Assembly: GCA_049999805.1 (NCBI GenBank)
Contig: JBNGIO010006337.1
Location: 241,200-273,214 of the forward strand
Source: Folioceros fuciformis
Lineage: Eukaryota > Anthocerotophyta > Anthocerotopsida > Anthocerotales
Reading direction: 5' to 3'
Length of the DNA: 32,015 bases
Shown: piece by piece, positions 11,824-22,584 of the stretch
Layout: each line of letters opens with the position of its first letter
Numbering within the stretch: the stretch's first letter is position 1
Notes under the pieces: model-generated
The model's database searches: none
Seen by the model: only the letters and a program-made list of their open reading frames with translations
Told to the model about the DNA's origin: nothing
Made by a program: the position numbers and the translations under genes

Positions 11824-14800
11824 ATGGCTTCAGGAGCCAGCTGCGGTGCCATTCAGTGGCATCTTTCAGCTCCTCCTGGTGTGCTTGACGGAACTGGATG
11901 GTCTGCCACGAGGGCGGTGTCGCAGCAAGAGAGGGCGGTGCCAGTTGTTCGAGGGCAGCATGAGGATGGCTTGACGCTGAGGGCTGGGTGCGGTGCTGCG
12001 CCTGCCTCTTTGCAGAAGTGCATGTTGAATCTGAGAAACTGGGGAAGGAAACATCGCGGAAAAAATCTGCATGTCAATCTGTCTTTACGCAGCACCTCCC
12101 AGTTGTGTAGCAGGGCTTTCTGGTCCCGAAATGCTTTGAGAGCAGGAACAGCACTTTCAAGAGGGGATTTCCGACCACGACAATCTAGTCAGTTGTATTC
12201 TGTTTCGACTCCTCAAGCAGAAAGTGCAGACGTTGCTTTGCAGGAATACCTTGAACTAGTTGCCGCAGCAATGGGCATACAAGACTACGGCTCCGACGAG
12301 CACATGATCCTCACTGGTCTGATAACATGGGTGTGATTGTTTTTTTTTTTTTTTTTTTTTTTCATTTCACGCACGACGGTATCTCCTGGACAGGTGCTGA
12401 AGAGTCTGGCCTTCGTTTTGACAGGAAAGCAATTGACTTGGGGAATGGAAGGTGCGTGGACCATGACTTGGTGCATGGATGGCAGATTTCATGAAAAGTT
12501 TGAGAGCGAGGATTTTACGCATGAGTGGGCATACGATGGCATCCAGGCCTGGTATGCCGATGCAGGCGGTCGAGTGCAGAAGCAGGAACTTGACGGCCAT
12601 GAGGTTAGTCTCAACAATCTCTCTCAAACCCCTAAGCTTCTGTTGAGACACAAGTGGTCTGAACACCTGTGTCCCTATGCTTGGGTTCCCTTCCAACTAT
12701 GGTAAACGGATCACTGGTGTTCTTTGTGTTTGAAAGGTATGTCTGCTAGTTTCATGGAGTCGGATGGGTTACTGGGTAACAGAGGATGCTCGAAAGCGAT
12801 TGGAGATTCAGCTGGTGTCAGGAGAATCAGTCAAGGCGGTAGATTCAGAATTGGTGCTGTCTCTAAGGATGAAAAATAAGAAGGTATGCTTACCGTGATA
12901 TTTTCATTGCTGAATCAGAGTTTCAGGCATTGCAGCTCGAGCAATGCGCAATCTCTGTCCTTGAGGATCCGCTCTGGGACATTTTTGTAGGTGGTTGTAT
13001 TGATGGTAATTGACAAGGGCAGCTGGCTGCCTTCACGAATGACATTACAAGCGTTTGGAGGGAGTGAAAGGTGGAGTTTCTCGGCATGGCAAAACATTTT
13101 GGTGTGTCCACGAGACTGTTGTATATCTGAACAGTAGCTAGGTGGACCATATAGTGATGACCTTCAATGTGGTTCTGCTAATCATTTCCTGACGTGGTAC
13201 TATTGAAAGGACTGAGTTCTATCCAATATGCAGCCAGATCGCAGCTGCAAGCTTCCAACCTCGGGCATACATTTTCCACCTGCCGGAAGAGAAGAAACGT
13301 TTGACGTAGTAAAGGTTGAAGCGGTAAAGGGAAAGAGCTTTGCAAAAACTGGATTTCGGTATTCATATCCTGCGTCCTTGGTGGTTCCACGATACAACCC
13401 TCGATATCCGTGTTCTGGGATAGATAGCTCGTGCTCCAGTTCTATCCGGGTAATCTTGAGTTCCGTTTGTCCCTTTCATCAGGTGAACTTTCCATGACCC
13501 GTAGCTTTGCCCTAACCTTAGTGTTGGCGCAGATGAGAAGCGCCGACTCTGGCCACTTCCTTGTGCAACCTTTGGTTAATGGGAAGTCGATTGGGTACGT
13601 TGTTGTTAGGGACGCAACTTTTCTGCTGCATGGCCTGCATTACTGTCTTACTGCTGAGCGTATGAACGCTTTTTTCGTATAGGTCATTTATCGTAGATAC
13701 TGGGGCAAGTAACTTGGCCATCTCTTCGAAAAAGGTAAACTTCCTGTACATCTTTCATAGTTGCCGGGCTCTGACCGCAATTCTGTCGTAACTTCCTTTC
13801 GTGCTCACTGTTGCCAGGCAGAGGAATTAAATATGGCCAGATTTGGTGAGGTGTATGTCAGTGGTGTGTCTGGGGCGGTGAGTTTGACCTTGCTGGACCG
13901 GCATATTGTGTCTTTTGAGACCTCCTGCAAGCATAACTGGAGTCTTCGCTGCACAGGGTAAAAGTCAATATGCTCGTGGTAAAACATTCAAGCTTGGACC
14001 CTTCAGTATGACGGATCCTGCTTTTCTGGAGGTATATTTGTGGTCAATTGATGTTTCCATATGCAAAAATATTCTCCTGCAGTGCGACTTTGGATCCATC
14101 GTCCATGTTTGTTGTCTCGTCATTATGCATCAATCAAATCTGATGGCCAGTACAGAACATTTACGACAAGCTGATTTTTGTCTCTTTCAATGAAATTGAA
14201 GCTTCCGATAGACGAACTAGTACCGGGAGTGGTGGGTATATGTGGCTACGACGTATTCCTGGGATGCATCGTTGAGATGTCGGTTAAGAACCGTACATTA
14301 TCGTTGTTTGACCCGTTGGAGTACGAAGCTTCACAAGCTAGACAAAAGCTACACTGGCAGGTCTCTTTCTGAGTCAAGCAGTTTGGTCTTGTGAATAGGA
14401 TGCGGATCCTTTGCAGTAGCCACACGTAACCACTGAAACGTTTCAATCCTCTCATCTGTGTGTGCAGAAAATGTTCCTGATTGAGGGCGTACCTCATGCT
14501 GCTGCCAGGATCAACGGTCAGGAAGTTCTGTTGCTCATAGATACAGGCGCAGGGGGGACTGACTTGATGCTTTACAGCGAAGCTGCCAAGCAATTTAACT
14601 TGAGCAAGACAGGGGTCATTCACATCAAGGGGATTAATGCAGTAGGCATGCAGGTATCCCTTTTATGTCCTCCTCGTTTTGGCCTCTGTATCCACGGTCT
14701 GCAGATCACGTGTCCCTAATTGACGGGTTGGGTTGCAGGTTCCTGTCACAGTGGTAGATGTTCTGGAGTTGGCAGGACACACTTTCAGAAAAGTGACGAC

Positions 14801-14951
14801 CTATGCCATTGATGAAAGGGATAAGATGTTTGTATGCTCGCAGTATTGCGCGGGCATGCTTGGTGGGAGGATACTACAAAACTTTCTTATGGTATTCGAC
14901 TACTCCAAGGGCCGTATGGCTCTGGTTGATGAAAGGACCACCAAAAGTTGA
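11824..14951 (+). CDS. Two-lobe retropepsin-like aspartic protease, probably organelle-targeted
   Basis: Exons: 11824-12330, 12394-12603, 12737-12883, 12991-13101, 13234-13449, 13533-13594, 13683-13734, 13818-13877, 13957-14031, 14202-14360, 14468-14653, 14739-14951. All phases agree, giving 665 residues. Residues 1 to about 135 are rich in Ser, Arg and Ala and poor in acidic residues, like a plastid or mitochondrial transit peptide. Residues about 137-397 look like the LolA-like N-terminal half of bacterial retropepsin-family proteins, with a GHE...WSRMGYWV segment and a later GGSERW segment. Then come two aspartic protease lobes. The first has FIVDTGASNLAIS (Asp423) and a later GVVGICGYDVFLG element; the second has LLLIDTGAGGTDLML (Asp558) and GMLGGRILQNFLMVFDY. 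Both lobes keep Asp-Thr-Gly-Ala, so an active intramolecular dimer is plausible. There is no reverse transcriptase, integrase or gag, so this is a host gene and not a retroelement. Substrate is unknown; the domain name for the N-terminal half is inference. The exon 10 acceptor (AAG) is less typical. Confidence 0.85.
12340..12362 (+). repeat. 23-base T run inside a 63-base intron
   Basis: Twenty-three consecutive T residues lie near the 5' end of the first protease intron (12331-12393), away from the CAG acceptor. The length may be unreliable in the assembly. Confidence 0.95.
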
Positions 14952-15670
14952 AAAGCAGCAGTTCTTTGCGATGCCATGCCGGTATAGCGGCCGAGCGCGG
15001 TGTTCTTAAGAATTGTTTGAACACCATTCCAGTTCTTGAGCCTCACCCTGGTCCATCCTCGACGTCCAGTTTCGTTACCCAGGATATAAAGAACGTCGCA
15101 CATTATGGACAGGGAGGCATAGTATAGACAAAGTCGCACATTATAAACAAGGTGGCACAATATAGACAAAGCGAAGGATTTTGGGCTCCGCCTCCAACCA
15201 TACAAACAGAAGCCTGCATATGCCTGCACGTAAACCAAACTGCCTCCAGTGAGCCAGAATGAGGAAGGACCTCTTCGATTGTCGTCGAACTGGAAGCTTC
15301 CCTTGTAGTCGAAGGCCAGAGCACATGCTTGCGCGCTCCAATCTGCCCCACACCCACATCTTCTCAGGAACATGCATCATTCCTCCACTGGAATGGCAAA
15401 TGTATAACGAGCTGGGTGCGAACACCAAGGTCGTTATACATGAAGATAAGGCCGGTTCCAACCTCGTGAAAAATTCATTATAAGTGCTCCGGACCAACTC
15501 TTCGACCTCAGAAGTAAAGCCGTAGTCCACGCAAAAGTTTTGAGGCTCTCTCCAAGATCAAAATTATGTACATGCTCCGTGTACTGATCCATGCTGCCGG
15601 GAGATAGTCCAGTTGACACATCATTCAGCAGCTTGTGATGGAGAACACCAGTTTGGAACACTTGCTCACA
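14952..15670. other. Convergent 3' region between protease and PPR genes
   Basis: Both flanking genes end here, so the stretch should hold two 3' UTRs. Open frames on the minus strand (up to about 157 codons) lack recognisable domains and overlap a tandem repeat, so I do not call them genes. Confidence 0.5.
15095..15170 (+). repeat. Two-copy 38-base tandem repeat
   Basis: Copies at 15095-15132 and 15133-15170 both begin GTCGCACATTAT and end with TATAGACAAA. They match at 32 of 38 positions by direct comparison, so the duplication is not recent. Confidence 0.93.
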
Positions 15671-17857
15671 CTAGCTGCCAATGCGGCACTTCATCTCCTG
15701 AAAGACCCTGGATGCATCATTCAGTCTGCTGGCTTTCTCGTACACACTGACCATCGTTAAGTAGAGGTCCTTCTCGGAGACACCCCCCTGAACTTTCAAC
15801 TTCTCGAACGCTCTCTCAGCGGCCTTGATCTCACCCGCACTGCCGTACATTTGCATCATCTTCCAATGCACTTCATCGTAGAAGATTACTCCCTCGTTCT
15901 GTAAGTCCAGGTAAAACTTCTCAGCTTCAGCCAAAAGCCGAAGTTGCCCATAGGCTGTTAAGAGAAGAAGACATGTCTCGGAGTCTGGAAGAATCCTTTT
16001 CTCCTTCATCCTGTCATACACTTTGATAGCATGTGTGCCCCTTTTGGCCCTAACAAACAGAGCAATCATAGCCTTATATACTGATGCATCCTTCACGTCT
16101 CCAGTTGCATCAGCTCTCCAGAACAGTCGGGCCGCTTCCTCTGTCTTTCCAGCCTTGGCAAGGACATTAATTGCTGTGTCTCGTGATGCGCTGCTAGGCA
16201 GCTTGAGCTCATGCAACAACCGCTTGGCGTGCCCCATCAGACCAGCTTTTTCATACACAACCACCATGGACTGATACAGAATCTCGTCCATCGGAAAGCC
16301 CTTTGCTCGAAGCGCTTGGAATAAGTTTGCTGCTTTTTGAAACTTTCCTGCTTTCCCATATATGGATATCAAGGTCGAGTAAGTCACAGCATCTGGTGGA
16401 ACCCCACGCTCCTCCATTTCGATGATCAATTTCGCAGCTTTCTCATGCTCATGTGTGACACCATATAGCCTGATCATTGTGTTGTACGTAATGACCGTCG
16501 GACGAACATCTTTCTTTTGCATCAACCGGAACAGGTAGATGGCATCTGAGAAGGCTTGAAACTCTGTATACACCTTGATCATTATGTTGAAGGTGACGAC
16601 ATTGGGGAACAAGCCCTTGTCCGTCAATCCCCAAAACAAATCTTCGGCTTCTCTTAGCAGTCCCAATCTCCCGAAGATATCAATCATCAAATTGCAGGTT
16701 TTCAGGTCCAGGTGACAGCCTTTGGCCTTCATTTCTCGGAACACCTCCTGAGCCTCAAACAGCTTGTCAGACTCTGCGTACGCATCAATCAGAGTGCTGT
16801 AGCTCACTGTGTCGGGGGAGAGACCCGCGGCCCTCATTTCCGCCAGCAACCCCTCAGCCTCTCTAAACAAGTTTGCCTTGCCAAACATGTTAATCATCGT
16901 GTTGAACACTACCCTATCGGGTTTGATCCCAGAGGCCTTCAATTTGGAGAAAAGCGAAACAGCCCGAATGTAATCCTTCGACCTCCCCGCAAGATCGATG
17001 AGAGTACTAAATATGACAAGGTCTGGTGGGACACCCTTTTCCTGCATCACGTGGAACCAACCCAAAGCCGACTCAAACTTGCCAGCCTTTCCAAAGGCGC
17101 TGATGATAGTTGCATAAGTGAACTTGTCCGGCGTGACACCTCTTCTGGTCATCTCAGCCACTAGGCCCTCCCCCAGTGCCCACTGCCCGGCCTTGAGCAC
17201 GTTCCTCAACACAATGTTGTAAGCATAGATGGACGGACGAACGTCCCCCTTCTCCATCATCCAGTCATGTAGAGCAAGCGACCGCTGCCAATCGCTCTCC
17301 TTGCTCAGCAGAGACATCATAAGTCTGTACGAGATTCTCCCCTTCCACTCCACCATAACATCCTCCAATTCCCGCGCATTACCTGTCTCCTTCAGAGAAC
17401 CCAGAATGTCGTCGATGTTCACCAGATGGTCCGGCTGGGCAGCCTCTCCCTGAGAAAGCAGCATCTGCCCCATCCGAGACCCGGTTGACACCGCATTGCT
17501 CAAGGACGAGCATCTGGACAAGCTGTACTTCCATTTCCGCGAGGGAAGCTGAACCAAACCCAACTTCTCCGTAATCCCGGAGTGCATAGGCAACACTCTT
17601 CCATGACCATGACAGTCCTTGGAGTTCCCAGAAGCAAGACGCGTGAAGCAGGTGGCCTGACCGAGCAGAACGGACCTGGGAAAGCAGGACACCTTCACGC
17701 CCGCCCCACTGTCCAAATACCGTTCATTCACTCGCGTCTGACGCAGCCTGCGAAAGCGCGTCCGCCATGGAGCCACCGGTAGCTGCACAGTCGACAGAGC
17801 GGCTCCCGGCAGGCGAGCAGAGCAGGAATGGGGACAGGTGCAGGGAACCTGCTCCAT
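15671..17857 (-). CDS. P-class pentatricopeptide repeat protein, At5g39980 (PDM3/EMB3140)-like
   Basis: A single uninterrupted frame of 728 codons. Residues 1 to about 150 are rich in Ser, Arg and Cys, consistent with a plastid transit peptide. From about residue 195 to the end there are roughly a dozen or more 35-residue PPR motifs, with repeated cores such as VTYSTLISIYGKAGK, VITYNTMIRLYG and VVFNTMINMFGKA. The stretch GLMGHAKRLLHELKLP and the following INVLAKAGKTEEA match what I recall of Arabidopsis At5g39980, as does the overall order of motifs. There is no C-terminal E, DYW or SMR domain. P-class PPR proteins bind RNA in sequence-specific fashion; the Arabidopsis relative is needed for chloroplast development and for splicing of some plastid introns. 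Absence of introns is normal for plant PPR genes. The gene is divergent from MRE11. The ATG at 17857 is the first in frame. Confidence 0.92.
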   Translation of the reverse strand: MEQVPCTCPHSCSARLPGAALSTVQLPVAPWRTRFRRLRQTRVNERYLDSGAGVKVSCFPRSVLLGQATCFTRLASGNSKDCHGHGRVLPMHSGITEKLGLVQLPSRKWKYSLSRCSSLSNAVSTGSRMGQMLLSQGEAAQPDHLVNIDDILGSLKETGNARELEDVMVEWKGRISYRLMMSLLSKESDWQRSLALHDWMMEKGDVRPSIYAYNIVLRNVLKAGQWALGEGLVAEMTRRGVTPDKFTYATIISAFGKAGKFESALGWFHVMQEKGVPPDLVIFSTLIDLAGRSKDYIRAVSLFSKLKASGIKPDRVVFNTMINMFGKANLFREAEGLLAEMRAAGLSPDTVSYSTLIDAYAESDKLFEAQEVFREMKAKGCHLDLKTCNLMIDIFGRLGLLREAEDLFWGLTDKGLFPNVVTFNIMIKVYTEFQAFSDAIYLFRLMQKKDVRPTVITYNTMIRLYGVTHEHEKAAKLIIEMEERGVPPDAVTYSTLISIYGKAGKFQKAANLFQALRAKGFPMDEILYQSMVVVYEKAGLMGHAKRLLHELKLPSSASRDTAINVLAKAGKTEEAARLFWRADATGDVKDASVYKAMIALFVRAKRGTHAIKVYDRMKEKRILPDSETCLLLLTAYGQLRLLAEAEKFYLDLQNEGVIFYDEVHWKMMQMYGSAGEIKAAERAFEKLKVQGGVSEKDLYLTMVSVYEKASRLNDASRVFQEMKCRIGS

Positions 17858-18393
17858 GGCTCCACAATCAGTGTCTTCTCCACCTTCTGGCTACGAGCAT
17901 TTTGACGCATGGCAGCGGGAGCAGCAAAGGGAATGGCGGACCCAAGCTCTCCGGTACACAGCTGGCGCAGGCATTGCGGACCTGAGCCCCTCTGGAGGCT
18001 GTGAACTGCTAAGCATTATCCCATACTGCGGCCCGAGGCAATGGCCAGCAGAACATGAGCTCCTCCGTACCTTGCGTGAGCTGAACCTCAAGTTGGTCTG
18101 GCATGGAGGCCACGGACCCCACGCCACGGCAAACGGCCATCTCGCAAGGCAGTTATGGACGATCTCGCAGGGACCCATTCCATCCAACAGCTGAGATGAA
18201 GTGGCAGGTGGGTGTCCCGATTCTCGAGGATCAACCACCGGTTCTCCAAGTCTGGAAATCATGAAGCTTGCTTTACAGAGGGGTTTAGGGTTTAAGCTAT
18301 GTCCCGCCACAGCGGGTTTCGATTTTTGAGGACGCTGTGTACGTAGTTGGTGGAGAGGATCGATCGGTGGAATTCTCCGGTCTGGTCAGCAGC
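17858..18393. promoter_or_regulatory. Divergent upstream region between PPR and MRE11 genes
   Basis: The two start codons face away from each other across about 540 bases. The MRE11-proximal half contains a telo-box. A plus-strand frame at 17838-18194 (118 codons) has no recognisable domain and overlaps the PPR start codon; I treat it as leader or promoter sequence. Confidence 0.55.
18284..18294 (+). promoter_or_regulatory. Telo-box (TTTAGGGTTTA)
   Basis: TTTAGGGTTTA contains the reverse complement of the plant telo-box AAACCCTAA. This element is common near transcription starts of plant genes active in dividing cells. It lies about 100 bases upstream of the MRE11 ATG, a plausible place for a promoter element. 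Confidence 0.55.
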
Positions 18394-21300
18394 ATGACCA
18401 TGTAAGTGCACCTCCTTGCTTCTTCTTGGAACGGGTGAAGGAGCATAGGAGTGATTGTGGAGTTCGGGTTTGCAGAGGAGATGCCGACCCCGACACTTTG
18501 CGCGTGCTGATTTCCACGGATACGCACCTTGGATTTATGGAGAAAGATGAGATCCGAGGGAGCGATTCATTCAATGCGTTCGATGAGATTTGTTCGATAG
18601 CTATTGAGCAGCAGGTGATCAGGGATTATACAGGATGGCTGCAGCTGGCACTTCCAAGTTTTTCATCAGCAGTACTGAAGTGCAGCTGGCTGCCTATCTC
18701 TGAACAGGTGGATTTCGTGCTCTTTGGTGGGGATTTGTTTCATGAGAACAAGCCTTCGCGGTCGACTTTGGTCAGGACAATTGAAATTCTGCGCCGATAC
18801 TGCCTTAGTGACCGGCCAGTGCAATTTGAGGTCGTCAGTGATCAAAGTGTGAACTTCCCTAACAAGTAAGAACTTCCTCGCTCGAGGACGGACGGGTTGA
18901 ATGGCATCACTAAGGTTGCAAGCTGTGGATTGCCTTCAGATGATGTGGTGTCTTGTTCTCCAGGTTTGGCCTCGTGAACTATGAGGATCCCAACTTCAAA
19001 GTGGGCCTGCCTGTATTTATCATTCACGGAAATCACGATGATCCTGCAGGAGTGGTACGTTTGCCCTGAGACCAGCAGGCCGGCCCTATGCAAACTTCGG
19101 CGTGCAATTCTGACTGTGGTCACGCGAGTCTTTCCTTGCAGGACAACCTTTCGTCTCTCGACATTCTATCTGCATCAAATCTTCTAAACTACTTTGGAAA
19201 AGTCGGACTTAGTGGGTCTGGCGTCGGTCAAATCACCCTTCATCCTATCCTCATACGCAAGGTTGCTTGCATACCTCGTATGAAGGACTTGTGAGATGGC
19301 CCTGTGTGTTTGATGCCTCAGAAAATTCATGTGGCTTCGCCTGGGTCGTTGCTGTCAGGGAGCTACAAATGTTGCACTCTATGGGCTTGGAAACATTCGA
19401 GACGAGCGACTGAACCGCATGTTTCAGGTGTGTAGTCCACAAAATTGTCTCCAGGAACATGGTGAACCGTTTTTTAGCTCGTTTCTGAGCACGGCTTCGT
19501 TGCCCAGACACCTCATGCAGTGGAGTGGATCCGTCCAGAAAAGCAAGAAGACTCGGACTGGTTCAACATATTTGTTCTGCATCAAAACAGGTATTGTGGA
19601 ACAATTACTGTCGTTCCCTTCTATGTGTCCTGTCCCACATGAACTGAGACGTCTTGGTTAAACTGTGACTTGCAGGGTAAAAAGTAACCCGAAGAATGCC
19701 ATCAATGAGAGTTTCCTTGCGGGATTCTTGGACTTCGTGATTTGGGGTCATGAGCACGAGTGCCTTGTAGAACCTCAGGTAATGCGTCTTGCATTTTCGA
19801 ATGCCTTGGTTGCAGGATTGATGTGACACAGAGCTTCTTGCAGGAAGTTGCTGGTATGGGTTTCCACATCACGCAGCCCGGGTCATCTGTTGCAACAGCC
19901 TTAACGGATGGTGAAGCGAAACCAAAGCATGTTCTGCTTGTAGAAATAAAGGTGTGTCCTGGCTGTTGGAGTGTGTCTGCACTAGTATGTTAAGTGCGAC
20001 TATCCGTTTGGAGGAGATTCGTAAACGGATTTTCACAGCTCCCATTTTCGTGCAGGGGAATCAATATCGACCTACCAAGATTCCATTGCAGTCAGTTAGA
20101 CCTTTTGAGTTTACAGAGGTGAGGCGAACTTCCGTTGGGCTCCTTCTGCAACAGTGACAGCCGTCTTTTCCCTTTGCTATCTGCCTTCTGAGTGCCTGGG
20201 GGGTCGGCTCTGGAGCAGGTGTCATTGAAGGATGATCCAGATCTTGATCCAAATGATCCTGTCCAAGTTGCTGAATTTCTTGGGAACGTGGTGAACTGCT
20301 GTACACTGAAGCCCCTATCGTTCTCTTGTGGTAGTTTAGGGAATTCGTTCGTATCGAATGTAAGACTTGTGGTATACCAGGTTCAAGAATCTATAGCTCG
20401 GGCCAGTGCGAAGGTTGTGAAGACGGAGCTAATGATGCCACTTGTGCGAATCAAGGCAGGATTCCTTTTTGTTCTCCTGCTTTTTCATCGAGTCTGGTGG
20501 AAGAACGTTAAATGGCCGTAATATTCTTAACGCTGTGCCCGTCTCTCCTTGCAGGTAGATTATACAGGATATTCAACCATAAATCCCCAAAGATTTGGCC
20601 AAAAGTTTGTGGGTAAGGTATGTTCCTTCTGACATGCTGTTTTCTTGCAGTAATCAAAAGAAGGGCTCATGTCGGATATTTTTTTACATTGTGGAAACAG
20701 GTTGCGAATCCGCATGATATTTTGTTGTTTACAAAACAAGCCAAGAAGCGCCAAACTGTCCAAGGTCGGGGCTTGCTCTCTTATTCCATCGAGTGTTGTG
20801 GTGCTTTCTTGTTTAACCAGAAGCTATCTATGTCTAGAGTATGACCTCGGCTGAAACTGTAGGCTACTGGACAGATTTTGTTCCAGAAACCAGTCTTCGT
20901 AGCTGTCCAATGTAAGAGTTTGACGTACATGCTTGGGTGCCACAGAAAAGCAAGATAAGGAGATGCTGCCTCCAGAGGAATTGAACCAGCAAAATATTGA
21001 AGCTTTGTTGGCTGAGAGCAATTTGGTAATCAATGTGTTGACCATGACGTTCACATTCTATGTCGAGACCAACGAATTTCACTGTTTTTCTCTCATTCTG
21101 AGCATTGCTTCCTCCGTTTTCTCATGTTGCTGACTTGTTGTAGCCTGGTTAAACTGTTGCAGAAGATGGAGATTCTTCCAGTAAATGATCTGGCTATGGC
21201 ACTGCACGATTTTGTCAACAAAGATGACAAGCAGGCATTCGTTTCTTGTGTTCAGCAAACTCTTGAAGACACTCGGGTGAGTAAGTGTTCCCTCTGCCGT

Positions 21301-22584
21301 GTGAAATTTGTGGACAGGAGACATCCAACGGGCTGGCACTGTCGTGTTCATTGTCCAGACCAAGCTTGTTGAAGACGGATCGCAGGATCTTCTTGAGGAA
21401 CCAAATCTTGTTGCCAAAATCAGTGAGCACATGGTGGTAAGTACATGCCCTGCAATTGTTTCCACCTTTTTTTTGAAACGTAATATCGGTGCGGACTCAA
21501 GTAGACGTTCCTCTGCACGTATGAGAGTTCAGCGTCGGGAAGCCGATCGAGAAGCTAGAAAAATTACAGGCGCCGGGCCATCTACTTCAGGGCGCACTGA
21601 AGCATCAGCTGGTCGACAGGTAGCATTCCAGCGGCTAACTATTTAGAATTTGTATCAGCTCTTGTTACTTGCGTGACCTGATCGTCTGGCACGCAGACAG
21701 CAGCAGGCCGAGGCAGATCCGCAAGAAGCTCACAGCTAACTGCAGACGACGACGATGACGACTTTGGAGCGGATCCAACCCCAGCGCCTTCTGCCCCTGG
21801 CAGAGGCAGAAGGCCGTCATCAAGGGGAGTGGCTGCGACTCTCCGAGGCAGGGGACGAGGAGGACGAGCCTCGAAGCAGACAACCCTGGACTTCGCTCCT
21901 CGAGCTCGCCCTTCTCAAAGGTAGTTCAATTACAATTTGAGCACAGAAGCCAGCTGCTGAAACTGATGCACTCTGTACCATCTCTCTGTTCCGGACCAGG
22001 GCTGCATCCGCCGCAGCTAGATCAGCAATGCAGGAACTGAGCGACGACGAGCATGGGGACGAAGGTGCCAGCGATGACGACGAGGCGCTGAAGGACGTGG
22101 AGCAAGTGGAGGACAGCGAGGAAGTACGTGCATTGTGGTGAGTCAGGATAATCCATATCCTGTTCTTTGCTGACATGTGCTGGTGTGACATCTTCAGGAG
22201 ATACCGGAAAGCCCTAAGGCTTCGAGAGGGAAGAAAAGAGCTGCGCCGGCGAGAGGCAGAGGCCGGGGATCCTCAGCTTCAACTCCAGNNNNNNNNNNNN
22301 NNNNNNNNNNNNNNNNNNNNNNNNNNNNNNNNNNNNNNNNNNNNNNNNNNNNNNNNNNNNNNNNNNNNNNNNNNNNNNNNNNNNNNNNGCGCGGAGCAGC
22401 TACATCGACGACGATGTAGACGAGGACGACGAGGACGCCCCGCCCGCCGCGTCTAAGGTAACATGTCCCATCCGATCTTTGCGCCGGCAGCACCTTCCAC
22501 TGATGGCAACGCTCTTCTCACGACGAGGGGTGCAATGGTTAACAGGTGCCAGCGCGGAGAAACTGGGGCTCCATTCGAAAGTAG
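18394..22584 (+). CDS. MRE11: DNA double-strand break repair nuclease MRE11 (interrupted by gap)
   Basis: MRE11 is the Mn-dependent nuclease of the MRE11-RAD50-NBS1 complex in double-strand break repair and telomere maintenance. Exons: 18394-18401, 18476-18614, 18708-18865, 18964-19054, 19142-19261, 19359-19427, 19508-19590, 19676-19778, 19844-19951, 20056-20118, 20219-20290, 20381-20455, 20555-20617, 20701-20764, 20946-21025, 21163-21276, 21359-21436, 21533-21619, 21697-21920, 22000-22123, 22198-22288 (gap), 22389-22457, 22546-22584. Phases agree throughout. The first coding exon is only 8 bases; joining gives [14 protein letters not shown]. Phosphodiesterase motifs are intact: TDTHLG (Asp18, His20), [11 protein letters not shown] (Asp58), GNHDDP (Asn125, His126), FVLHQNR and [18 protein letters not shown] and VNKDDKQAF are typical of plant MRE11. 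The C-terminal tail has RG-rich (GAR-type) stretches, SKQTTLDF and long acidic runs, and ends [12 protein letters not shown], resembling the RNYGALRR end of the Arabidopsis protein. About 707 residues are visible, excluding bases hidden in the gap. Confidence 0.95.
20456..20554 (+). other. Probable GC-AG intron in MRE11
   Basis: The exon ends PLVRIK and the next begins [16 protein letters not shown], continuous in MRE11 homologues. The intron implied starts GCAGGA after AAG and ends TTGCAG. The nearest in-phase GT donor would insert five extra residues (AGFLF) into a conserved block. Confidence 0.65.
22289..22388. other. Assembly gap of 100 N
   Basis: One hundred unknown bases within the repetitive RG-rich tail of MRE11, a region likely to be hard to assemble. 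The missing length may not be 100. Confidence 0.99.

Noticed and set aside
14654-14738. Second U12-type intron (donor GTATCCC)
   Set aside because: The donor has an extra C relative to the GTATCCTT consensus and the branch-like TCCCTAAT is poor; an ordinary GT-AG intron explains it.
11824-14951. Retroviral or retrotransposon protease because of the DTGA motifs
   Set aside because: There is no reverse transcriptase, integrase, gag or LTR, the gene has eleven introns with exact phases, and two lobes in one chain fit a cellular bacterial-type family.
14952-15670. Extra minus-strand gene or extra PPR exon downstream of the PPR stop
   Set aside because: The frames contain no PPR motif or other domain and no phase-compatible splice from the PPR gene was seen.
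17838-18194. 118-codon plus-strand frame overlapping the PPR start codon
   Set aside because: No recognisable domain, and it lies in the divergent promoter; the composition gives no support for coding.
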